Assembly (NCBI RefSeq): GCF_001641635.1 | Contig: NZ_LUUB01000057.1 | Coordinates: 1-49,105, forward strand | Reading direction: 5' to 3' | DNA length: 49,105 bases | Origin: Bradyrhizobium centrolobii | GTDB taxonomy: Bacteria; Pseudomonadota; Alphaproteobacteria; Rhizobiales; Xanthobacteraceae | Shown here: positions 1-5,935 of the stretch, in pieces | Position numbering within the stretch: the stretch's first letter is position 1 | Layout of the letters: each line of letters starts with the position of its first letter | The notes under the pieces: model-generated | Databases searched by the model: none | What the model was told of the DNA's origin: nothing | The model's input: only the letters and a program-made list of their open reading frames with translations | Translations under genes and position numbers: made by a program

Positions 1-120
1 GGTAGAGTCGACGACTGGCGCGGTGACCGTAGGTAGCGAGGCTTTACTGTTTCCGGCTGCTTTCGCCAGTTGCCGGTGTCGCAGTTCGCACCATAGTTCC
101 GTTTCCAGTCGCCGCTCGTC

Positions 121-153
121 AAACCGGGCATGCGGATTTGCCGCACCCGGCTT
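121..153 (-). ncRNA. Group II intron domain V
   Basis: Read on the minus strand this segment begins with AGC (the catalytic triad) and folds as CCGGG-TGCGG, a short A-rich loop, then CCGCA-TG-CCCGG. That is the shape and size of group II intron domain V. It lies 12 bases after the stop codon of the reverse transcriptase gene, the usual place. The fold was judged by eye. Domain VI and the 3' splice site should follow between position 1 and about 120, but I could not fix the boundary. Confidence 0.7.
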
Positions 154-165
154 TCACTTGTCTCA

Positions 166-1500
166 TCAGGCCTTCGCGCTCGATCGGTCGTTACGACGAG
201 TCGGGATGCGGAAGAGTTTGAGGGTATCGTGCAGGTAATCCTGCGGATACTCTTTGAAGCCCCTGCCACGTTTTCCTGTTCGTTGTATCAACCAGTGCCG
301 CAGACGCCGATCGACGTATTGCCTGATGAAGTCATAGGTCTTCATGACAGGGCCTTGGTCGAAGTAACCGCACCAGCCACGAAGAAGGCGACTGATGACG
401 GCGACGGTGTTCTCCGGTGTGTCCGGGTACCACTGTGGCGTCGTGCGTTCGTGGATTCGTCGGAGCAATCTCATGACCGCTTTCTTGGACGGACGCGTGC
501 CGATGAAGGCTTGTCCATCCTTTCCGTAGAACCGCCCGATCGTGTAGCCTAGGAACGTAAATCGTTCCGACGGCAATAGAGCGATGCGGGTCTTGGTCTC
601 GTTCACCTCCAGCCCGAGCCTGCTCATCAGTACCGTCATTCGCTTCATCGCCGCCTCGGCTTGGCCGGGGCGGCAGCAGATCACGAGATCGTCGGCATAG
701 TTGACGACGTAGGCGTCGAGTTGTTCTTGGTGTCCGTGGTCGCGCCAGGCCAGCAGAAAGCGTCGGAAGTAAATGTTCGCCAGCAATGGACTCAGAGGAG
801 AGCCTTGCGGGGTCCCTTTCTTAAACTTTCGCGCATCTGCCGTCTGTATCGTCCGTCTTCCGCTCCGTTCAACTACCGGGACTGTCAACCAGCCTTTGAT
901 GGTCGAGAGGAGTCGTCCATCGGCGATCCGTCGTGTCAGGCATCGCATCAGCGGACTGTGTGGAATCGACGTGAAATAGTCGCGTAAATCTGCATCGACT
1001 ACCTCGCGGCGTCCCCGGTCCTTGATATGCCAAAACACGCGGCGCACGGCCATCTTGGCGTCAAGCTTCGGGCGAAATCCGTACTGGTTGTCCAGCAGGT
1101 CCGCGTCGAAGATGGGACCGATCACTAAGACCGTGGCCATCATGACGATTCTGTCACGAATACACGGGATTCCGAGTGGTCGGCGTCCGCCATTGCTCTT
1201 TGGTATCCATACTCTCAGAAGGGGCTTGGGACGGTAAGTGCCCTCCTTCAGCTCCTGTCTGACACTTTCCAACCACTGCTGCTGTCCCTCGGTTTCGATC
1301 TGTTCGAATGTTATGCCGTCCACCCCGGGGGCACCGTCGTTTTCACGGCACCTTTGGTAAGCTTCTTCCATGACATCCGGTCGGCAGATTTTGTCCCACA
1401 GAGAGTAAAAGCGGTATGTCGGTTCGGTCTTAGCTTTCGTCTGTAGCGAGCTCTGCAGCTTCTGAACGCGCATATCCGGTGTTGTTAGACTCATCGTCAA
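166..1500 (-). CDS. ltrA: Group II intron reverse transcriptase/maturase
   Basis: A 444-residue intron-encoded protein that would help the intron RNA splice and copy it into new DNA sites. Visible motifs are QYGFRPK near residue 139, GTPQGSPLSPLLANIYF near 229 (RT block 4), the catalytic YADD at 268-271, and a maturase region containing LLRGWCGYF near residue 369. No HNH endonuclease domain is seen after the maturase region. Length is typical and the frame is intact, so the protein may be functional. Domain V of the host intron follows directly on the same strand. Confidence 0.92.
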   Translation of the reverse strand: MTMSLTTPDMRVQKLQSSLQTKAKTEPTYRFYSLWDKICRPDVMEEAYQRCRENDGAPGVDGITFEQIETEGQQQWLESVRQELKEGTYRPKPLLRVWIPKSNGGRRPLGIPCIRDRIVMMATVLVIGPIFDADLLDNQYGFRPKLDAKMAVRRVFWHIKDRGRREVVDADLRDYFTSIPHSPLMRCLTRRIADGRLLSTIKGWLTVPVVERSGRRTIQTADARKFKKGTPQGSPLSPLLANIYFRRFLLAWRDHGHQEQLDAYVVNYADDLVICCRPGQAEAAMKRMTVLMSRLGLEVNETKTRIALLPSERFTFLGYTIGRFYGKDGQAFIGTRPSKKAVMRLLRRIHERTTPQWYPDTPENTVAVISRLLRGWCGYFDQGPVMKTYDFIRQYVDRRLRHWLIQRTGKRGRGFKEYPQDYLHDTLKLFRIPTRRNDRSSAKA

Positions 1501-2007
1501 TCGCCGTGCTCTTTGCTTCGTTCTCTCGCTTGAGGCAAGTCAGGGTCCCTTCCCTCTTCCGGCGTTACCCGGTGTCATAGGTAGTACGGACCCATCCGCC
1601 ATCTGCCGCTGCCGACGCTGGCCCTCACGGGTTCGTCGTTGTCCGGATTCGTCATCCTTCCTCGGCGACAGACTTCCCTTGTTGCCCACTGTCCATGTCC
1701 CGCGCGTGCTGCCACCACTACCCCGGTGGGATCCTGGGGTGCTTTTCTCGCTCGCTTCCCCCCGGACGTCGGCCTTCCCCGTTGCTATGGCGGGTCGGCT
1801 CCCACGATGACGCTTTCGGAGCCTGCTCGGTGTTCACTCGCAAGTTGCGGCCCGCGCGGACCGATGACCCCCAGAAGGGGCCTTTTCTCAGAGTGCTTCA
1901 GGTCATTCGTCGCCTCCTGACCCGCTCCGAGTACTTCCGGCTGGAGCGAGAGTTTGCCGGCCTGGACTTCCACCAGGGAGAACAGTGCGCCTTGGCAAGG
2001 CACACAC
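1501..2007. other. No convincing gene; probably group II intron 5' RNA and flank
   Basis: This stretch lies upstream of the reverse transcriptase on its strand, where domains I-IV of the intron RNA are expected. The short ORFs here have low-complexity or basic translations without recognisable motifs. I could not identify the intron 5' end (GUGYG) with confidence. The right part abuts the cut edge of an IS66 transposase remnant. Confidence 0.4.
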
Positions 2008-2274
2008 AGCAACACAGTCGAGCGTTCCATGCGCCCGATTGCGATGGGAAGACGCAACTCATTGTTCAGCGGCAGCGAGGGCGGCGCCGAGAGCTGGGCG
2101 ATCCTGGCTTCGCTCGTGAACACGGCAAAACTCCATGAACTCGACCCGCAGGCCTACCTGACCGATGTGCTGGAGCGCATCGTGTCCGGGCGAACCAGAA
2201 GCCATCAGCTGCGCGAGCTGCTCGCCTGGAACTGGAAGGCGGCGCGCCATCGCACCGCACAGGCTGCTGCATGA
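2008..2274 (+). pseudogene. IS66-family transposase, C-terminal remnant
   Basis: The reading frame contains NTVERSMRPIAMGRRNSLF, then GAESWAILASLV, then LDPQAYLTDVLERI, ending with LRELLAWNW. These are characteristic of the last ~90 residues of IS66-type TnpC transposases. Everything upstream of about 2008 in this frame is unrelated, so the N-terminal part with most of the catalytic domain is missing. The stop codon overlaps the start of the following UPF0149 gene by four bases (ATGA), showing the two were translationally coupled within one element. Confidence 0.85.
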
Positions 2275-2873
2275 ACGCGCGTCGCCATAAAGCAGCATCG
2301 TCGATGGCGTCAGCCGCGATGCCGCTTGCGGAGCTCGAGCGATGGCTCCAGGCTCGCGTCGATCGGCATCCTGCCGCCACCAGCATTCCCATGCTCGACG
2401 GCTATGCCGCCGCGATCGTAGCCGGACCGGTGTCGATGAGCCCGCTCGGCTGGATCTGCCCGCTGCTCGCCATCGACGCCGATGCTTTCAACCACGGCGG
2501 CACCCCGGAGTTCGCTGCGATCTCCGCTGTCGCGCTGCGCCATAACGAGATCAGCAACACCCTCTCGACCGCGCCCGATCGGTTCGAGCCGATGCACCGG
2601 CGCGAAGTCAATGGCGATATCGATCCGCGTCCGTGGTGTCAGGGCTTCTATGCCGCGATGCAGCTCAGACCGTCGGCGTGGGCGCCGTTGCTGGACGCCG
2701 GCAACGTCAATCACGGCCTGCTGCTGCCCATCCTGCTGCATGGTCGCGATGATCAGAGCCGTCCGCCGCTCGGATCACCGCAAGGCGGCCGTAACGCCTA
2801 CGCCGAGATCCCGGCGGCCGTCGAGGCCTTGCGCCAGTATTGGATGCCTATCCGCTACCCACGCACACGCTGA
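2271..2873 (+). CDS. UPF0149 (YecA/YgfB-like) family protein, IS66 passenger
   Basis: A 200-residue acidic-to-neutral protein with the UPF0149 layout: an N-terminal LAELERWLQAR-type helix, a 'MLDGYAAAIVAGPVSMSPLGW' style segment near residue 40, and a 'PWCQGFYAAM' segment near residue 122. Proteins of this family often follow IS66 transposases in rhizobia as passengers of unknown function. Translational coupling to the upstream transposase remnant (ATGA overlap) supports that origin. No enzymatic motif is visible and I assign no molecular function. Confidence 0.72.
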   Translation: MNARRHKAASSMASAAMPLAELERWLQARVDRHPAATSIPMLDGYAAAIVAGPVSMSPLGWICPLLAIDADAFNHGGTPEFAAISAVALRHNEISNTLSTAPDRFEPMHRREVNGDIDPRPWCQGFYAAMQLRPSAWAPLLDAGNVNHGLLLPILLHGRDDQSRPPLGSPQGGRNAYAEIPAAVEALRQYWMPIRYPRTR

Positions 2874-2988
2874 TCACCGCGGACGTGGGAGCTCATACCG
2901 GTTACCCTTGAGTCGCTCTCTTTTCGCGCCGGCAGGAGCCGCCGACTGGCGTCGCTGAATGATCTAATCATTTGAAAAGGAGACATCA

Positions 2989-3156
2989 ATGAAGACCGAT
3001 ATGTCAGGCTATGGTGTAACCGAACTAACTTCTGAAGAGGCGTCTGCAACTTCGGGAGGAGGGTTATTTTGGCCAATCTTTTTCGGAGTTATGGGCCTAG
3101 TAGGCCTTGCAGCTGTCATTATAGGGGCGGAATGGCTAATAAGGACGCGCGGTTAG
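2989..3156 (+). CDS. Double-glycine leader peptide 1 (P1)
   Basis: A 55-residue peptide preceded by AAGGAG seven bases before the ATG. Residues 1-24 are a leader ending ELTSEEASATSGG: Leu at -12, Glu at -8 and Gly-Gly at -2/-1, matching the double-glycine leaders cut by C39 peptidases. The predicted mature part (31 residues) is hydrophobic with small-residue spacing (VMGLVGLAAVIIGAEW) and a basic tail (RTRG), suggesting a membrane-active or membrane-spanning peptide. Four related genes and a C39 exporter follow. Upstream, the TTGAG of the shared promoter is kept but TGGCAC is not, so its expression is doubtful. Function is unknown; bacteriocin-like or signal peptides are the obvious options. 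Confidence 0.75.
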   Translation: MKTDMSGYGVTELTSEEASATSGGGLFWPIFFGVMGLVGLAAVIIGAEWLIRTRG

Positions 3157-3353
3157 AACATAAGTAGTGCAAACATGGCGGCGCCGCGCCCTCGGGGTCG
3201 AGAGCGCGCGAGGCGGGCGGCAAGTAGATTCAGTCGCATGAACATGACGTCGCCGGATCGCTATTTCTTCATGGTCCTGGACTTGCACGATCTTGCTCGT
3301 TGCCGCTCTCCCGCCGCGCACGCAGTTCAGCCCTTTCTGGGGCTTTTTCCTGG

Positions 3354-3370
3354 TTGGCATGACGGTTGAA
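3354..3370 (+). promoter_or_regulatory. Sigma-54-like promoter upstream of P2
   Basis: TTGGCATGACGGTTGAA: GG, ten bases, then GA. The -24 half fits the sigma-54 consensus (TGGCAYG). The -12 half reads TTGA instead of TTGC. It sits 78 bases before the P2 start, the same as in the copies at P3 and P4. Unlike those copies it has no TGT-N10-ACA site upstream; alignment by eye shows the corresponding ~70 bases deleted. Confidence 0.45.
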
Positions 3371-3446
3371 TTACTCTCTTTTCGCGACGGCAGCGGCTGC
3401 CGACCGGCATCACTGCCTGATGCTCTCATTTGCAAAGGAGATAACA

Positions 3447-3590
3447 ATGCAGACCGATATGTCAGCCTATGGCGTAGTCGAATTGACCCCTGAAGACGCA
3501 TCCGCAATTTCGGGAGGGTGGTTCTGGGCGGCTGTGGCAGTTTTGGCGGGCCTAGCAGCAGCCATTGCAGCTGGACTCTTCCTCCCTTGA
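3447..3590 (+). CDS. Double-glycine leader peptide 2 (P2)
   Basis: A 47-residue peptide starting MQTDMSAYG behind a clear AAAGGAG. The leader ends ELTPEDASAISGG, the best match of the set to the classical double-glycine pattern because Ile occupies -4. The predicted mature peptide has 23 residues, WFWAAVAVLAGLAAAIAAG followed by LFLP: three aromatic residues, then an Ala/Gly-rich hydrophobic helix with no charge. I chose the ATG at 3447 over upstream in-frame starts because of the ribosome site and identity with its paralogues. Probable substrate of the C39 exporter at 7128-9284. Confidence 0.78.
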   Translation: MQTDMSAYGVVELTPEDASAISGGWFWAAVAVLAGLAAAIAAGLFLP

Positions 3591-3596
3591 CCCCCC

Positions 3597-3756
3597 ATTC
3601 ATGCGAGAAGCCTAGAAAGTCGAATGCGGCTCCGGCTGTCGCGAGATGACGCCAACCTTGGCGTTTGAATTGGAAGTCTACGAAGCGGATCTTGGTCGGA
3701 TGGAGTTTGAGCCATACCGCCGAGCCATTCGTATGTCGATACCCCCGGAAATCCCA
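3597..3756 (-). pseudogene. Group II intron reverse transcriptase fragment A
   Basis: On the minus strand this reads LKLHPTKIRFVDFQFKR, then about 15 residues, then FDFLGFSHEWG. This is the RT7/thumb boundary of a group II intron reverse transcriptase of a different lineage from the intact one at the window start (which has VNETKTRIALLPSERFTFLGYT). Only about 50 residues remain, starting six bases after the P2 stop codon. The piece therefore marks a recombination junction inside the peptide array. Confidence 0.7.
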
Positions 3757-4147
3757 AGCCCTAATAGAGGGACGCGCCAAGCTGGGGCCGAGCGGGACGT
3801 GTTCACTGATACACCCAGCTTGCTCGGCTTGGAGACGCAGCTGGAAAACGCAATGTCGGCATGAAGAGCCTGCACGCTCTCAATCTTTTGGCAGCCAGCG
3901 ACACTGTCGTTACGGCCTCGGCATTGCGATTGAGGATGAGGTGTTCAGACCGAAGATTCGCGACCGCTTTCAGGAAGAGATTGTCCGAGCTGGCAGTGTC
4001 GCGCACTCGCGTATAGATCGTGCGCGCGGGCGCCAAGTACATCCAACCGCATCGAGTGACCTCATGAATCGCAACTTCTTCGTAGTCTGGGCCTGCACCA
4101 TCTACTCGCCGCCGCTCTCCTACCTTGCGTTACCCGCTTGTCGGGTT

Positions 4148-4163
4148 TGTCGCGTCCGCGACA
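4148..4163 (+). promoter_or_regulatory. NifA-type activator site (TGT-N10-ACA) for P3
   Basis: TGTCGCGTCCGCGACA is a perfect TGT-N10-ACA and is itself a near-perfect dyad. It lies 106 bases upstream of the -24 GG of the promoter before P3, within the usual range for NifA sites. nifA itself is encoded at 16.3-18.1 kb. A motif this short occurs by chance several times in a window of this size, so the position relative to the promoter is the main support. Confidence 0.6.
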
Positions 4164-4251
4164 CCGTGATGTTCGGCCGTCGCACCGCTGCCCCTCAGTT
4201 AAGCCGTTGAATAGAATACAGAACGGTTCTTCCGAAGATTTTTTTTCGCCG

Positions 4252-4268
4252 TTGGCACGACTCTTGAG
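4252..4268 (+). promoter_or_regulatory. Sigma-54-like promoter upstream of P3
   Basis: TTGGCACGACTCTTGAG: the -24 half (TTGGCACG) is perfect; the -12 half is TTGA rather than TTGC, with the correct ten-base spacing. Transcription would start near 4279, leaving a leader of about 65 bases before the P3 ATG. Confidence 0.55.
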
Positions 4269-4343
4269 TTTCTCTCTCGCGTGACCTCGGCGACTGCCGA
4301 CCGGCATCGTTGACGGATCTACTCGTTTGAAAAGGAGACAACA

Positions 4344-4526
4344 ATGAAGACCGATATGTCAGCCTATGGTGTAACGGAACTAACTCCTGAAGAAAAATCC
4401 GCAACTTCGGCACGAGGGTCCTGGCCGATTTTGGGAGTTGTGACGGGGTTAGAAGCAGCCTTATACACGCGTGAATTCGCGACATTTTGTCGTCCCGCCC
4501 CCGCCTATCCCCACCAGGGCGTTTGA
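4344..4526 (+). CDS. Degenerate double-glycine peptide 3 (P3)
   Basis: Starts MKTDMSAYGVTELTPEE like its paralogues, behind AAAAGGAG. At the cleavage site the codons gga-gga have become gca-cga, so Gly-Gly reads Ala-Arg (SATSARG), which should prevent processing by a C39 peptidase. The following 'SWPILGVVTGLEAAL' is still family-like, but from about 4470 the frame runs into the RT remnant, giving an unrelated tail to residue 60. It is probably a non-functional copy, although its promoter and activator site are the best preserved of the set. Confidence 0.55.
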   Translation: MKTDMSAYGVTELTPEEKSATSARGSWPILGVVTGLEAALYTREFATFCRPAPAYPHQGV

Positions 4527-4620
4527 ACGTGAAGTCTACGAAGCGGGTCTTGGTCGGATGGAGTTTGAGCCCATACCGACCGAGCCACTCGTATATCAAT
4601 ACCCCTGGAAATCCTGAGCT
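4480..4620 (-). pseudogene. Group II intron reverse transcriptase fragment B
   Basis: A second copy of the RT fragment, reading LKLHPTKTRFVDFTFKRPGG on the minus strand. It is nearly the same as the fragment at 3597-3756 but is truncated earlier on its C-terminal side. The cut edge provides the artificial tail of P3. Confidence 0.65.
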
Positions 4621-4882
4621 CGGAGCGAGCCAAGCTGGAGGCCTGGCAGGACGCACTCACTGACAACTTAGCTTGCTCAGCCTGGAGGCACAGCTGGAAA
4701 ACCAAAGAGGGAGTGAAGCGCTTGCACGCTCTCCAGCTTCTGGCAGCCTGCCGCGGCACACAAGCAATGCTGCCATGACGAGCCTCGGCAATGTGATTGG
4801 GGATAAGGTGACAGACCGAATCGAGATTGTCCGGCTGCCAGTCCGCTCGCATGCCGATCGGGGCGCCAAGTTGCGTTGAGTT

Positions 4883-4898
4883 TGTCGCGTCCACCACA
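4883..4898 (+). promoter_or_regulatory. NifA-type activator site (TGT-N10-ACA) for P4
   Basis: TGTCGCGTCCACCACA, a perfect TGT-N10-ACA located 106 bases upstream of the -24 GG of the P4 promoter, the same spacing as at P3. The inner dyad seen at P3 is partly lost here, while the TGT and ACA arms are kept. Confidence 0.6.
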
Positions 4899-4986
4899 CG
4901 GTGATGTTCGGCCCGCGTACCCGCGCACTCTCAGTTAAGCCGTTGGATAAAATGCCGCACGGCTCTTCGGGGCTCTTCCTGCCCGG

Positions 4987-5003
4987 TTGGCACGAAACTT
5001 GAG
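4987..5003 (+). promoter_or_regulatory. Sigma-54-like promoter upstream of P4
   Basis: TTGGCACGAAACTTGAG: perfect -24 half, ten-base spacing, -12 half TTGA instead of TTGC. It is 78 bases from the P4 start codon, exactly as at P3. Confidence 0.55.
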
Positions 5004-5079
5004 TTTCTCTCTCTTCGCGGCGGCAGGAGCTACCAATCGGCATCGCTGACTGATCTTTTCATCTGAAAAGGAAGCAATA

Positions 5080-5246
5080 ATGAAGACCGATATGTCAGCC
5101 TATGGAGTGACCGAACTAACTTCTGACGAGGCATCTGCCACTTCGGGGGGATTTTTTGGGAAATAGCTTTCGCAATTGTGACGATGGTAGGCCTTGCAGC
5201 TGCAACTATAGCGGAAGGGGCAATACGGATCCGACTTGGCAAATAA
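5080..5246 (+). pseudogene. Double-glycine peptide 4 (P4), one-base frameshift
   Basis: The frame gives MKTDMSAYGVTELTSDEASA then TSGG and FFGK, with a stop at 5163-5165, only four residues after the cleavage site. If one T is added to the T6 run at 5152-5157, the frame continues FFWEIAFAIVTMVGLAAATI and ends at 5246 with a basic tail, giving exactly 55 residues like P1. This is either a real inactivating slip, a sequencing error in a G6-A-T6 tract, or a slippage-controlled switch. The restored core resembles P1 (MVGLAA versus LVGLAA). Confidence 0.65.
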
Positions 5247-5272
5247 GTGGCATAAACTCTCCTCTCTCTGCA

Positions 5273-5302
5273 GATTAGCAGTTTCCATGGAAACTGCTAA
5301 TC
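5273..5302 (+). repeat. Perfect 30-base palindrome after P4
   Basis: GATTAGCAGTTTCC ATGG-centred and fully self-complementary over 30 bases (arms GATTAGCAGTTTC / GAAACTGCTAATC). There is no following T-run, so it is not a standard terminator. The same element, slightly diverged, lies between P5 and the adaptor gene at 5883-5912. In RNA it would form a strong hairpin that could protect the short upstream peptide mRNA or limit read-through. Confidence 0.8.
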
Positions 5303-5326
5303 GTCATAAGGAAACGCCCCCGTGAC

Positions 5327-5395
5327 ACGACCGATGTCTTAATCCTTCTGAAATTGTCGGCTACCGGCGCCATTCGCCCCACCAGAAAACCGAAT
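5327..5395 (+). pseudogene. Remnant of a duplicated HlyD-type adaptor gene start
   Basis: The bases after the palindrome repeat the beginning of the adaptor gene at 5936: 'acgaccgatgtcttaatcc' against 'atgaccgataccttacttc', then 'ctgaaattgtc', and further on GGCGCCATTCGCCCCACCA against GGTGTCATTCGCCCCACCA. The start codon has become ACG and about 110 internal bases are gone. It shows that a whole peptide-hairpin-adaptor unit was duplicated and then trimmed. Confidence 0.7.
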
Positions 5396-5461
5396 CGTTC
5401 CGCCTTCATCTACTCGTTTCCGCTCTCCCCGCGTACTTGCGTTGCCTCCTGCGGTCGGGTT

Positions 5462-5477
5462 TGTCGCGTTCGAGACA
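5462..5477 (+). promoter_or_regulatory. NifA-type activator site (TGT-N10-ACA) for P5
   Basis: TGTCGCGTTCGAGACA, again a perfect TGT-N10-ACA, 107 bases before the -24 GG of the P5 promoter. This copy would control the only arrangement where an intact peptide gene is followed by the intact exporter genes. Confidence 0.62.
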
Positions 5478-5566
5478 CGGTCATGTTCGGTCGGCGTACC
5501 GCCGCGCTCGCAGTTAAGCCGTTGAACAAAATGCAGAACGGTTCTTGTGGGGCTCTTCCTGCGCAG

Positions 5567-5583
5567 TTGGCACGACACTTGAG
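5567..5583 (+). promoter_or_regulatory. Sigma-54-like promoter upstream of P5 and the exporter genes
   Basis: TTGGCACGACACTTGAG: perfect -24 half, ten-base spacing, -12 half TTGA. No other promoter is evident before the adaptor gene at 5936, so P5, adaptor and C39 transporter may form one transcript from here. Confidence 0.55.
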
Positions 5584-5661
5584 TTTACCTCCTTTGCGGC
5601 GACAGTAGCCGCTGACCGGCCGTCGCTCACGACGAACTACTCATTCGAAGAGAAGTCAAGA

Positions 5662-5832
5662 ATGAAAAACGAACCCATGGAGACAGATATGTCAGCCTAT
5701 AGTGTAACGGAATTAACTCCTGAAGAGGCATCTGAAACTTCGGGAGGGTGGCCGATTCTGGTGGTCGGGTTTGTGGCGGCCGCAATCGTTGCAGGCGGAC
5801 TTATAGCGCGTCGGTTTCACGGGCACCGCTAG
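5662..5832 (+). CDS. Double-glycine leader peptide 5 (P5)
   Basis: A 56-residue peptide beginning MKNEPMETDMSAYSV; a second possible start is the ATG at 5677, which would align better with the paralogues. The leader ends ELTPEEASETSGG (Leu -12, Glu -8, Gly-Gly). The mature part, WPILVVGFVAAAIVAGG then LIARRFHGHR, is a hydrophobic segment with a strongly basic tail. The ribosome site is weaker (GAAGAGAAG) than in the other copies. It stands directly before the hairpin and the exporter genes and is the most likely functional partner of that exporter. Confidence 0.78.
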   Translation: MKNEPMETDMSAYSVTELTPEEASETSGGWPILVVGFVAAAIVAGGLIARRFHGHR

Positions 5833-5882
5833 ATTTGAAGAGCGTAAGTGACGCAAGTTCTCCAGGCACCATACTGAATACC

Positions 5883-5912
5883 GATTAGCAGTTTCGATCG
5901 GAACTGCTAATC
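5883..5912 (+). repeat. Hairpin between P5 and the adaptor gene
   Basis: GATTAGCAGTTT ... GAACTGCTAATC with a CGATCG centre: the same palindrome as at 5273-5302 with one G-U pair in the stem. It lies 50 bases after the P5 stop and 23 before the adaptor ATG, without a T-run. A role in making peptide mRNA more abundant or more stable than exporter mRNA is an inference. Confidence 0.72.
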
Positions 5913-5935
5913 GTCATAACCAATGAACTTGTGAC

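Larger units (their letters stand above)
3664..5079 (+). repeat. Two direct copies of a peptide-promoter segment
   Basis: The segment 3664-4343 (in front of P3) matches 4521-5079 (in front of P4): both start in the RT fragment, pass through the same unidentified sequence, share the TGT-N10-ACA site and sigma-54-like promoter and end at the peptide ATG. The second copy lacks about 120 bases just before the activator site. The shared part immediately before P5 (about 5400-5661) belongs to the same family. Identity was judged by eye. Confidence 0.75.
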
